From: Glomus cerebriforme
Taxonomy: Eukaryota > Glomeromycota > Glomeromycetes > Glomerales > Glomeraceae
DNA: 34,669 bases
Assembly: GCA_003550305.1 (NCBI GenBank)
Contig: QKYT01000092.1
Location: forward strand, 201,556 to 236,224
Reading direction: 5' to 3'
The notes beneath the pieces are model-generated. The model had not been told where the DNA came from. It saw only the letters and a program-made list of their open reading frames with translations, and made no database searches. Within the stretch, counting starts at the first letter, position 1. Every line of letters begins with the position of its first letter. Shown here in pieces: positions 19,873 to 30,152 of this stretch. The translations under genes and the position numbers were made by a program.

Positions 19873-20507
19873 ATGGATAGTAATAATGCTAAATTTCACA
19901 TTTCACTAATTTCTAGAAGGTGGTATAAAGAAAATCTTCAAGATGATGAGCAGAGTATTATTAAATCTGATATTATAACACTCGAATGCTGTTTAAAAAA
20001 TAATACAAATATATCTAAACAGCAATTTATTATAAAATTAATTAAGAAAACTTCATATTTTCCCAACAATATCAAAATAATTATACTCAAAAATGGTATA
20101 AAAAAAGAATGAATATGCATCAATTGTGGGTTTAGTAAAAGCATTAGCTACGAAATTAGTGATTATCAACAGTTTAAAAAACTCTTATTAGACTACCATG
20201 CCAAGTTATTACAAATCAAAGAAATTGTGAATAATAGAAAATTATCAATCACATGATGTAATTAGTGTAGCTGATGATGATAAACTTTTATTCAAAGTAG
20301 ATGGTAGAATTTTTGCTACGCAAGATATTCAGAAACCATTAGAATATGTTACAAATGGAAGACCACCTAATAAAAGGTTAAAATCTGCCATTGAAACAAG
20401 TAAAAGGTCTAATAAAGAGAACAAAAATGATGGTACTAAAAAAGGATTATATGTGCGGAAAATGCAATAATACAGGCCATAATGCTAGAACGTGTAGGAA
20501 TTAGCTA
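19873..20507 (+). pseudogene. FAR1/MULE transposase-type C-terminal fragment with zinc knuckle, frameshifted
   Basis: The region reads as the C-terminal end of a FAR1-related/Mutator-type protein broken into several frames. The first frame (ATG 19873 to TGA 20112) carries KFHISLISRRWYKE, the conserved stretch after the SWIM zinc finger in these proteins. A shifted frame then reads YASIVGLVKALATKL and hits a stop. Further on come DVISVADDDKLLFKV and NGRPPNKRLKSAIETSKR. After one more shift the zinc knuckle CGKCNNTGHNARTC (CX2CX4HX4C, spaced correctly) runs to a TAG near 20505. The transposase catalytic part is absent. At least three lesions separate the segments, so this is a dead remnant. Confidence 0.7.
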
Positions 20508-20690
20508 AACCTTTATAGTAAATTTTTTTTTTTTGATCTCTAGTAAATTTACATATATCTATAATCTATTTTAAATATAATAAAATTAGCAGGTTTATAT
20601 GCATTTATGAAAATTTTTTTATTATATTTCAAACTATGAAAAATTAAATTTTTCCTAATTATATTATTGTTAAATAATTATTCTTTGATC

Positions 20691-21565
20691 CTAATTAAAG
20701 TGGAATTTTTCTAAGTGTTTTATAAGTTCATAATTGTTGTTGAAAGTATTATTACAATCAGGACAACGTCGAAGTCTTTGAGGTCCTTGAGGTGTTGGTG
20801 GTAGCTGATCAATAAATCCATAAATATATTAATGATAGAATTTATAGCATAGAAATAAAGAAATAAGGAATAGCAACATACTGGATCAATAATTCTATCA
20901 ATCAAAGACATATCCAACACAAAATCTGGCAAAACATTTTCACCGCTAATATCTCCCCATCCAGGATTACTACGTCTCCTACCCCTCCTGTATATGTAAA
21001 TTTGCTTATGTTGGGGATCGATTAACCAACCAAGCTGGACCATTGTGCTTCGTGTTATGAGTTCTTCTTTAAATCTCTCATCTACTTCCTTGAATTTTGA
21101 ATTTTCTGTATCCTCTCCGATATCAGCAACTTCAACAAGAAATGTAGGGGTGAAGGGAGCACCCTGGAAGGTCCAAGCCTGTTCATCAGTCAGTCGAAGA
21201 AATGTATTTTGGGATATAAAAGCAATGTCTGGTGCCCTAATTGCTGATTGATGATCAATGACAAAATTGAATCCACCCTGTGATGTAGTGACTCCACCAC
21301 CTTGTTGAGTTTGTATATTCCAGTTACAAAGCTGTCTAGCAATTTCTGCAACTATCTGTTCTCTATGGCAAGGTGTTTGTAGCATGGGTACTAGTTTTCC
21401 ATTTTTGTCAAGCTCAAAAAGGTTAACGGGGTGTCCGTCGATTTCCAAAGTATAATTTTTCAGCCAGCTGTTGATATACTCGAACTCTTTAAGAGTATAG
21501 GAGCGTTCAAGGTCTAAATTATTAAGGTCTATTTCTTGGTTATAAACTTTGGGTGTTTCAGCCAT
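20691..21565 (-). CDS. Uma2-family PD-(D/E)XK nuclease-like protein with a spliced C-terminal C2H2 zinc finger
   Basis: Exon 1 is 21565-20882 (228 codons) and exon 2 is 20804-20691 (37 codons plus TAG), joined by a phase-0 intron of 77 nt (GTATGT...CAG). The start at 21565 (MAETPKVYNQ) is preferred to the ATG at 21676, whose extension is low complexity. The Uma2 (DUF820) core is clear: FELDKNGKLVPM (about 49-61), a helix CHREQIVAEIARQL, the Asp of RAPDIAFIS (D113), the Glu of TFLVEVAD (E145), a Lys/Glu-rich helix, VQLGWLIDP and IYIYRRG. These match the bacterial PD-(D/E)XK fold. Without splicing the frame would run into Leu/Ile-rich intron translation. With splicing the protein ends with LRRCPDCNNTF and KHLEKFH, a CX2CX12HX4H finger, 265 residues in all. 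Uma2 proteins are mainly cyanobacterial/bacterial, so ancient transfer is likely. The biological role is unknown; DNA binding or cleavage is an inference. Confidence 0.82.
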
Positions 21566-21920
21566 GTTTTTTTTGTAAGTGAAAATTTGGGAATAAAAAT
21601 GAAAATTTTTGTCATGTTGAGTACGTTTTATTGATTGATTATTAATCAGTTGATTATTGATTGATAAGATAATCAAATTGTTTGGCTGTTCTATCTGTTT
21701 ATGCCCAAAAATAGAAAATAGATCAAGAATATCTCACCTCTGATAGACTTATTTTCTGGAGATTTTCCTACTTTTTAATATCTCTTGGTCTCAAAAAGAA
21801 GTAACAGGAGTTGAAATTTATCAAAAAAAAGAGGAGGAAAAAAATATAAAAATTTTTTTTCTGTCGTACTCAAACGATTGGATCATTTCAGTTGAATTTC
21901 ATGTAATGAACAGCTAACGT

Positions 21921-22071
21921 CTTGACTTATGTCAAGGGGATGTGTAGATTGACAATGCTGTCACAAGAGCAAAAGTATCAATCTTGATGGGTCAGGGAGA
22001 TTGTTCTTGATATATCAATAATAAAATAAATATAAGCCCTACTGCAAATCTATCAAGAATGATACTTTTGC
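21921..22071. other. Two inverted-repeat hairpins upstream of the Uma2 gene
   Basis: CTTGAC-TTAT-GTCAAG at 21921-21936 is a perfect 6-bp stem. GCAAAAGTATCAATCTTGAT at 21969-21988 pairs with 22052-22071 as a 20-bp stem with one mismatch and a 63-base loop. Both lie 350-510 bases upstream of the start codon at 21565. They may be termini of a tiny inserted element or regulatory structures. Confidence 0.6.
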
Positions 22072-22446
22072 ATCACCGTCACAAGGATGCAGTAGAAATT
22101 GGTGCAACAGGAATTGATGAATGAGAATCACGTTTTATAATATTGTATATAAAAAAAGTGCTAAACTTGAGTGGTCACAGTCTACTTTTTACGAGTGTGA
22201 ACAGTACTTTATTAATACATGCAAAAAAATAAAAGTGCAAGAGGTTTATTAAAGCAAACTGACTAACTTGCTGTACATGATAAAGTTTCTATGCTTGTAC
22301 TAATGGGGCATAATCGATAAGAATATACTTTTTAATTCATTTTTGCATCGCTTGGATTTCATCCGAATTCTAAGAATCGGAACCTTTACTGTGATACACA
22401 ATATATTTATCTGCTAATTAAACGTAGAGTTACATGTATTATAAGA

Positions 22447-22881
22447 CTATTGATTATAGGATACCAAAATTTTGGATGCTAGACAAACAAACTCCTTAAT
22501 TTTTTGGATCCTTTTAGGTATAACAATTTCTGGTTTTTTGTCGTACCATACTTCAAGAAGGTAGATTCCATTATCTTGGCATATGCATCTTTTTTGCTGA
22601 TCACGATTAACAATGTCTTCAAGTTTTTTAACATCCTTATACCAGCTAGTGTTATGAAGCCGATGCTGAGTCCCTTGCACCTCCAATGTGATTCAATATT
22701 CTTGGAAGAAGACATCAAGCTCTAATCCATTTAAGAAAGAAGGTTGATATTCAATCATAGGCTCCTCATTAAGAATTTTCTTATCTATCTGGATGCACCT
22801 AGTCTGACTTTAAATCTTAATAACCTGTCTCAGATCCACTTTCTCCAACTCCTCAATTCTGCTCTTAAGCTCAGATGTCAT
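22447..22881 (-). pseudogene. PD-(D/E)XK (VSR-like) restriction-endonuclease-fold protein, two in-frame stops
   Basis: One frame runs 145 codons from ATG 22881 to TGA 22447 and is interrupted by a TAA at codon 25 (after KVDLRQVIKI) and a TGA at codon 64 (just before ITLEVQG). Ignoring the stops, it reads FLNGLELDVFFQEY, ITLEVQGTQHRLH, EDIVNRDQQKRCIC and NGIYLLEVWYDKKPE. That is the order found in VSR/very-short-patch-like and phage-type PD-(D/E)XK proteins of Rhizophagus: LELD, then E-x-x-G-x-QH, then RD..K...C, then gI.LleV.Y. The reading frame is otherwise undamaged, so the loss looks recent, or the stops lie in unrecognised introns. It shares the fold class with the neighbouring Uma2 gene on the same strand. 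Confidence 0.6.
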
Positions 22882-23800
22882 GATTTATAATATTTTATAC
22901 ACGACGGGAATTATTCAATATTATGTGGTAAATGTAAAAAACTTGCTTTATTAATATAGAGATAAAAAAATAAATACAAATGCTGAAGTTACTACATTTC
23001 TATTTAAAATGTATAATTATTTTAAAATAACAAGTGATGCATGCTTTCAAAGAAATATAAAATGAATATAAATAAAAACAATAAAAATAAATCTTGAGCC
23101 CATCTAATCAATTTAATACATTATTTATTATTATATAGAATAAACAAGTAGACTTAAACTAACACGTTTGAGTAAATCTAGTCTAACTATATAATATATC
23201 TGTGCTTAACTCATATATCAAGCTCAATTGCTTAGAAGCTTGTTTTCTCAAAATAGCTTAATTCGCTTTAAGCTTAAAGCTGTATTGAGCCGAACTTAAT
23301 CTGAACCATTTGAGCAAATTAACATCCTAAGCAGAATGAATTTCATATGATATTTTGTAAATATCAAATATTTGAAAAAAAAATACACAGTATAAATTTG
23401 TGAGGAGAATTGGATCTTGTGTTGTAATAACTTAAGACATTATAAAATATTACAAAGTTAGTTTGAAGTGGTTTGTAATCTACAAATTGATATTGGATGC
23501 GAATAAGCTGTTAAATAACATATTTATGGTCATGTAAAAAATAAGAAATTATGATCTAATACAACAGATGAAACAATCAAAACACAGAAAAAATATGGAT
23601 GATGACCATTTAAACTTTATTTGATTATGCGTAAAATAAATATGGGTTTTATCATGAAACTTTTTTTATTTGACACGTAAAATATATACTATGATTCATG
23701 TTTAACATTTAAAAAATCTGTTATTTTGCCATAACGCGTGATAAATACATTATGACTAAATGCGATCCTTATGACTGATTTCGTATATATATATATATAA
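22882..23800. other. Intergenic, AT-rich with degenerate AAGCTTAA-type repeats
   Basis: Around 23150-23335 there is a run of degenerate words (TTAACTCA, AAGCTCAATTGCTTAGAAGC, AAGCTTAAAGC, GAGCCGAACTTAA), suggesting an old simple or internal repeat. No coding content seen. Confidence 0.35.
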
Positions 23801-24053
23801 TTTTGCTAAATGTCACCGGCGCGCACATGAAATTCTTTTATTTTATTTGAATTTTTGACTCATGCTAATCAAATTATAAACACTATTAATATGTGCAAAG
23901 AGGAAAACGAAAATTTGAATTTTACATTTTTTTTTTTACTTTAAATATAAATTTTTAATCAAAACATATTAAATTGTAAATTTTTTTTTTTCAAGTATCT
24001 TAACTCTGGCCGAAATTATCTTGTTTGGCCAGAATTAAGCGGTGACAATCACA
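23801..24053 (+). mobile_element. MITE copy 2, inverted relative to the 8.4-kb copy
   Basis: Starts with TTTTGCTAAATGTCACCGGC and ends within GCGGTGACAATCAC. The middle and right part match the minus strand of 8433-8774. The right terminus (expected to be the inverse of the left one) is missing after 24053. The flanks TTATGACTGATTTCGT (left) and TTATGACTTATTTTGTGT (right) resemble each other. Confidence 0.7.
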
Positions 24054-26356
24054 AGTAGCGCCCAATACCTATATATAAAGATTATGACTTATTTTGTGTC
24101 AAATACTATTGATTTCGTGATTAATAATAATTCCAGTCGGGATGAAAAACCTTTACTTTTTCAAATGAGTGCTGATAATCACTATCATTTGCCGTATTAT
24201 ATCGTGAATATTGCATTAGAATTAATTGAACTTGATATTGTACTACATTCAGGTACAATAATACACAAATTATTTTATATTTTGTGAATTATTCTAATAA
24301 ATTTATTTTTTTAAACTACTGTATCTTAGCAAAAGAACCTATCGACCTTAATAAAAATTTGTGTGTAGTGAATTTTTTATAAAAGAACTTTTTAGTTTTT
24401 TTAAAAAGAAAGTTGATAAAATTGATCTGGGTTATCTTAAATTAGGATCAAATAAAGTTGAATTATATAATGATTTTTTTTAATATATTTCAAACTTGAT
24501 CTTATCATGAAATTTTTAGGTAAAGTCCACTTTATTACACGCAGTAAACTATGTTATTTGAGCAAGACAAATTTTGCGATTACATAATCACATTACTTAT
24601 CACATTTGATTGAAGCGAAAAAAGCGAATAATAAATATGAGGAATATTAGTAAAATGTTACTAATGTTCCTCTCATTTGTTATTTTTCGTAAGAAAATTA
24701 AAGTGATGGTTTCATTTTTTTTCCCATCCATCAGTTACGAAAAAATAATTTCGAATATATCTGGTATAAGAGAATCAAAATGATAAATCCTTAAAATTCA
24801 ATTTACAATGATTTACAAAATTCATAAAAAATAGATTGTATGGTGTATTTATTTGAAACTTTAAAAGTAATTTATAACGATAATCAATAAAGTCTAAGAT
24901 AATTTTACATGTATTTTGCATCTTTAGCCTAAATAACTAATAATAAGATGAGGGAAAAAAAATAGTAAATTTCAATTCTCACTTTAGTTTTTAATAGTCA
25001 TATATTTTCCATAAGACAAATTTTAATTGCCAATTTATCTAATAAGTAAATAATCTAATTTAAATCCTAATTACAACCTTCAAGACTAGCTGAAAGACAT
25101 GGGCATATCTATGGGTTTGGTACATTTCTAACAAATCAACTGCTATTATGATTTGGATAAAGATAGAATCTATATGAACCGTCTATTCTAATATTGAGTA
25201 ATAAAATATAGGGAAGTTTCTAGCACTTCATGTAAATTATATAAACTTTTTGTAAATGTTTGGAGTTGGTGCATTAACTAAACTTCCTTTCCATAACTGA
25301 TTTACTTACATATTAGAAAAAAAATAATCTATTTAATTTCATTATAGCGAAAACTTTTTTTTTTAAAAAAAATAATAAATTATAATTATTATATAAAAGT
25401 ATCAGTCAAAAAAAACCACTATCTAATTTAATAAGTATTATTTATTATAGTTCGAAAAATATTTTATGGGGTATTTTGAAAAATTTAGTAAAGTAAATAG
25501 AGTAAAAAATATAGAAAAAGAAGTGTATTATATGTTAATTGAAAGTTTATCTTTTCAAATATTTTGATTAATAATCATGAGAGAATGATTTAATTAATTT
25601 TGTATATATAAAAATTATAACCGGGGATTAGGTTAGGAATTTGTTACACGGTATCACATCCCAACTGGGCTTTATGATTTGTAAAAAAAAAATTATGACT
25701 GATTTCGTGTAAAAAAATTTATGACTGATTCGTGTAAAAAAAAATTTATGACTGATTTTATGTAGAAAAATGACTATGCAGAAAAAATAACTGATTCTAT
25801 TCTAAGTATTAATTCTACTTACTTTTTTTAAATTATTTATTTTTTTCATGTTAATTATTTCAAATAGTATATACCATTTGAAGTGTGATATTACACTATT
25901 AAGCTTACAGCAAAAAAATAACATGATAAACCTTATATGATTTCCTGAAATTCACAAAAGTTTTACTTAATTTTATTTTGTTAAAATTTCACTCTTTAAC
26001 TAATATACAATTAATCAACAATCATTTCTTTCAAAAAACTTCTATTATTAAAAAATTTTTATAAAACAATTTATATTAAATTCAAATTATATTAAAGTGA
26101 ATAATTATTCTTTGGTAACTTTCTCTCTAAATTCTTTAAATTGGACATCATAATGATTAAATGCAGTTAAATCTATCTTACACAATCATTACTCAATCAT
26201 TTTATTTATTATATAAATGAATAAATGGATGAACAATCAAATAATCATTACATACAATATGCAATGGTTATTCTTTTTCTTCAGACTAATAAAGAAAAAA
26301 AATAACAATACATTATTACAATTAGAGAAAATAACTGTCAATTAAGTCAAATTCAT
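24054..26356. other. Intergenic, AT-rich; short tandem repeat at 25690-25770
   Basis: No supported gene. At about 25695-25765 AATTTATGACTGATTTCGTG is repeated three times with small changes, and the same phrase flanks the MITE at 23770. An 81-codon frame at 24042-24287 overlaps the MITE end and shows nothing recognisable. Confidence 0.4.
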
Positions 26357-26431
26357 CTAATCATAATGCTCATTTGCTCCTAATAACCTCACAACTTTAA
26401 AGTGACCACGATCACTTGCTCCATTAATTTC
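26357..26431 (-). pseudogene. Orphan terminal exon with ankyrin-repeat signature
   Basis: After a good acceptor (TTTATTTATAG), 24 codons to TAG read EINGASDRGHFKVVRLLGAN and end EHYD. The GASDRGHFKVVRLL part matches the ankyrin helix pattern (A...GH.KVV.LL), with the usual DNN/GA start shortened. I find no upstream ankyrin exons up to 27 kb on this strand, so it is a relic or the last exon of a very decayed gene. The short length keeps confidence low. Confidence 0.4.
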
Positions 26432-27206
26432 CTATAAATAAATAAAAATGGATTTTTTAGGCAACAACGGCAGCAACAACGGTTTGAATATGAAAATATA
26501 TCATCTCTAAAAATATTTATTTATTTATTTATTATTTATCTTTATCCCTCTGCATTACAATTATATAAGAACAATTTCTACAGGTTATGTTCTCATCTCT
26601 AAAAATATGAAACTAAATTCTACATATAATATCAACATCGTTATTTTCTTCTTCTCCATAAGACATTGTAGAGACATAAATCATTCGTTCTTCTTTTGCA
26701 TTTGTTTATTCTTTGAAATTCATTAAGATTAACTTATTTCTCTTTTCACCTCTTCTTTATCGATATCTTCATATTACCATATAACACTGCCAAAGTATCC
26801 CTCTTTTTTAGTACTCTTCAATATATCAAATTTATGATGTGTAAATTTCTTTGATTTAAAAATTGTAAAACACTTTAAGTACTATATTAATACTGACAGC
26901 ATATTTAATTTATGGAAATTTAATTTTGATTTATAACAACCATTAAATATGGTGATTTTTAGGAAATTAAATATTTTATATGATACTTGGGAACTGGCAG
27001 TGCTATATGGTAATAGAAGTATCGATCAGTGTTTGTTTTTCTACATATTGCACAGAAATTGCACTGTACACATATATTACGCGCAGTTTACATTAACTTC
27101 AAGAGAGAAATTTACGAACTTGAAAAAGAAATATATCAAAGTAAAATACCAACATTTACTAATTTAATCCTAGCTGATTCTTAATTACTAATGCTTTTAT
27201 TTTTTT
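26432..27206. other. Intergenic, AT-rich
   Basis: (TTTA)n microsatellite at 26518-26533. The 72-codon frame at 26949-27167 has no recognisable domain. Nothing else seen. Confidence 0.35.
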
Positions 27207-27530
27207 TTAGGAGATAAATCTAAAATTCTTAATATTGCCCATTGACCCCATTTGGTTAGGACTCTGATTTGACTTACATGTCTCATTAAAATAATATTTA
27301 AGAAAATCACACTCTTCCTTTACCTCCAAAGAGCGTTTCTTTTTCACTTTCCTTCCAAGACCCCGGTGACTACAAATAAAAGGGAAAGGAACGTTAATAA
27401 AAGTTCTTAGTTCTGCTCCCTGAACTTCCTATTCCCCAATTCCAACCCACATACTACCTTTCAGGTTTTAACTTCTAATGAAATCTGGAAGTCCAGACGG
27501 CGTTCAAAAGGATACCTACAAAAAAAGGAA
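27207..27530 (-). mobile_element. Possible 3' end of a retroposon with poly(A) tail
   Basis: A block clearly richer in GC than its surroundings (27225-27520). On the minus strand it ends in an A-rich tail (CTCCTAAAAAAAAATAAAAG). There is no open frame of note. Poly(A)-ended, non-coding and compositionally foreign fits a LINE 3' UTR or SINE-like copy. I could not find a target-site duplication. Confidence 0.35.
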
Positions 27531-28376
27531 AGAACATTAGATGTTCCTATAAAAATAAAATAATAAAAAGGAAATAAAAAAACTTTTCATCAATTTTATT
27601 TTCAGAAATCACTAGAAAAAAAAAACCAAAAAGACTCGTTAGGAGACATTTTAACAAAAAAAAAATATACTGTATATACCTTAAAGTCTAAAAAAGCTGG
27701 TAACTAAAGTTGTTTTTGAAAAAAAAAACCAAAAAAAATAAGACGTTAGTTTATAAATATAAGAAATATAACTACAGTACAAGAAAAACAAACATCAAAG
27801 TATCTAGAGTCCTAGCCGATTTTTAATGTTCTATAAGATGAGAAAAAAAAGTTAATAAGTTAAAACTAACATTCAATAAATGTCCTATAGATTCGTTATT
27901 CGTATTCATTCCTAATGTTAAGTATTGAAGCCGAAGCTAAAGTTTTACAAGAAAGAAAAGAGTAAATAATAAAGTACTTACCATTTATTTTATTTTATTC
28001 TAATTTCTGAGTTCGTTCTATTTTTTTTTTTTAAAAAAAAAAAAATAAAAATTTACATAATTGTTAGATTGGATTGATTTATTGCATAGAATTTAAGCTG
28101 TTTTCGATTAGTTCATTTGATCGAAAATAGAATAATTATTGCTTAAATTCAAAAAAATGGCTGAACTTGTGTATTCGTTTTGCATATACAATTTTTTTTA
28201 AAATAACATTAATAACATTTCAGTTTTCGTATGGAAGAAGCAAATATCGTCACGGATGGACATATGCGGATCATCCGTCAGATATCTGGATCAAACAAAT
28301 ACCCGCCATCCATGGATACGGATAAATGGATGGAGGATATCCGCAGATTGTAACACTATTTAATCGGTATCACTAA
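27531..28376. other. Intergenic with a GGAT-rich minisatellite-like patch
   Basis: 28250-28350 holds repeated GGAT/ATCC words (GGATGGAC, GCGGATCATCC, GGATACGGATAAATGGATGG, GGATATCCGC) on both strands, a degenerate minisatellite. The rest is A-rich spacer. Confidence 0.4.
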
Positions 28377-29545
28377 AGTTTAAATAAAATTATTATTTCT
28401 GCATTTATGAATATATGAATTATAGAAAGTTATATTATCATAACAGTGAATTTTTTATTTTTTTAGGAGTGAATAACAAACGCAAAATGAAATTAACGTA
28501 TATATTTATGTATGTTTTAGAACTTTGACGATCACAATTATCATTATTTCATAGTATTGTAATCAAATAGATTCCGTTCATAATTTTAATTCTTTGACTT
28601 TTTGTAATAAACCATAAGAAAATAAGAAAATAAAAATTTGCAAATTAATCATATTGAAATCTTATTTTGCGTGATATTATATTGTAAAGCGTATGATTGT
28701 AGAAAATTTTGGTGACAAATGATAAATAAAATTACTTTCATTTTTCTGATTATGTAATCTCGCCCAAGTCGAAAGAAGGGCTGAACTCTTCGTGCATACC
28801 AACTTAGGAAATGAATCTAAACTTATTATTATAGTATTTGATATATTATATTGCATTACCTAAAATACAGACTATTAGAGATTAGATTACTCAATACTCA
28901 TTATGCTGCAGAATATAAAGAAATTGCAGAAATGACTTTGTATAGAATAATAACATTGTAATAAAAGTAAATAAAGTAAAATAAAATTGTTGTTGAAAGT
29001 CTATAATATTCATTTTGTTTCCATTTATTATTTCCAATTTAATATGTTATAATACTGGTAAATACTTAAACAAGAAGAAATAAAACAGCTAATTTTATAA
29101 CTACAGTATGTACCGGTAAACTCAATTAAGGAAATCCAAACCTTCATTTTTTTTGTTCCTTGCTTTTATTCTAGGCTACGGATTGTTTTGAAATGGCGGT
29201 TCATTATCAAAATTTTTTTACTTTTCTTTTTATTCTCTTGCTTTTATTTTAGGTTAATATGCTATTAATTATTAAAATAATGAATTGTCTAATATAAACT
29301 TAAACTTCTCTATTCATCTCTTAATTATTTTTAAATAATTTTAATAAATTCTTAAAAACAAATTTGAATGTAATATATGTAATATAATCTATACAGTAAG
29401 TACTGTATATCTGAAATACATTCTACATTATAAAGAAAAGTAAAATTTGTTAATATATTTCCCATACGAAAATCATAGTGAACCATTCATCAGTTTTTAA
29501 TGAATATTCTTAAGTCAATTTCTATTTTAAAATACCATTTCTTTA
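28377..29545. repeat. Second, decayed copy of the array gene's 3' flank
   Basis: Colinear with 7203-9460: TTTAAATAAAATTATTATTT, TATGTTTTAGAACTTTG, TTCTTTGACTTTTTGTAATA, ATACTGGTAAATACTTAAAC, TTCATCTCTTAATTATTTTT, AAAATCATAGTGAACC and TTTTAATGAATATTCTTAAG all have counterparts in order. It lacks the retrotransposon fragment, MITE and Helitron end present in the first copy, so it supplies the pre-insertion state. No array exon follows at 29545. Confidence 0.7.
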
Positions 29546-29949
29546 TTTCTTTTAATAATAATAAAATATTTCCTTTGTTTTAATATTATAAAGAAATTTT
29601 ATTAATTTCGTTATATTTCCATATGTAATATTTATCTTCGAAGTGAGATTATTAAAATAAAAGTAAAATAGATCTAATAATTGTAAAACTTTAAAGCCAA
29701 ATTCTGAAAAAATAAAAATAAAGTATTAAAAAAAAATTAGCGAAATGCTAAACATAATATTAAGAATTCCAGCCAGAAAGAATGTTGGTAAATCAAAAAA
29801 AAAATTCGCCTTTCAAAACAGAAGCCAACCGAAATTATAGCATTCATTTTGACCAGAATTTTAAAAGCCAATCAAATTACTGATCTGATCGATATATAAA
29901 AAAAAATACAATCAAAATGCTTAGAGGCGATCCTAAGATGACCCAGATC
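29546..29949. other. Spacer with MITE-like remnants
   Basis: Near 29735-29880 the words AGCGAAATGCTAAAC, ATTCCAGCCAGAAAG and GACCAGAATTTTAAAAGCC recall the termini and GGCCAGAATT cores of the MITEs at 8.4 and 23.8 kb, but the copy is too degraded to delimit. Confidence 0.35.
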
Positions 29950-30152
29950 ATTTGACTATTTTGAAATGATTCTTATTCGAATGACCTGTTCATTTAAGGT
30001 CAATTGTCATTTAAGTAATTAAGTCATTTAAATAATGCGAAGTTTTGGTTATATATNTGAAATGATTCTTATTCGAATGACCTGTTCATTTAAGGTCAAT
30101 TGTCATTTAAGTAATTAAGTCATTTAAATAATGCGAAGTTTTGGTTATATAT
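29950..30152 (+). repeat. TCATTT-rich dispersed repeat, copy 2, left part (includes a 95-bp assembly duplication)
   Basis: Matches the minus strand of 17400-17605 up to AATGCGAAGTTTT. Bases 29962-30056 and 30058-30152 are identical over 95 bases, separated by one N at 30057. The second copy ends exactly at the boundary of the inserted retroposon. In the real genome this 95-mer probably occurs once. Confidence 0.85.

Noticed and set aside
20720..20881. Unspliced C-terminus of the Uma2 frame
   Set aside because: Translates an intron with GTATGT donor and CAG acceptor; splicing reveals a correctly spaced C2H2 finger.
21566..21676. N-terminal extension of the Uma2 frame
   Set aside because: Encodes an Asn/Ile/Gln/Lys-rich low-complexity stretch, while MAETPKVYNQ at 21565 starts right before the family-like region.
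22479..22725. Frames at 22479-22718 (minus) and 22504-22725 (plus)
   Set aside because: Shadows of the PD-(D/E)XK pseudogene frame, which alone carries family motifs.
24042..24287. 81-codon plus-strand frame
   Set aside because: Begins inside the MITE end and shows no recognisable motif.
29962..30152. Genuine 95-bp tandem repeat in the genome
   Set aside because: Split by a single N and of the same exact length as the second such duplication at 32225-32415, ending at the insertion boundary; better explained as assembly overlap.
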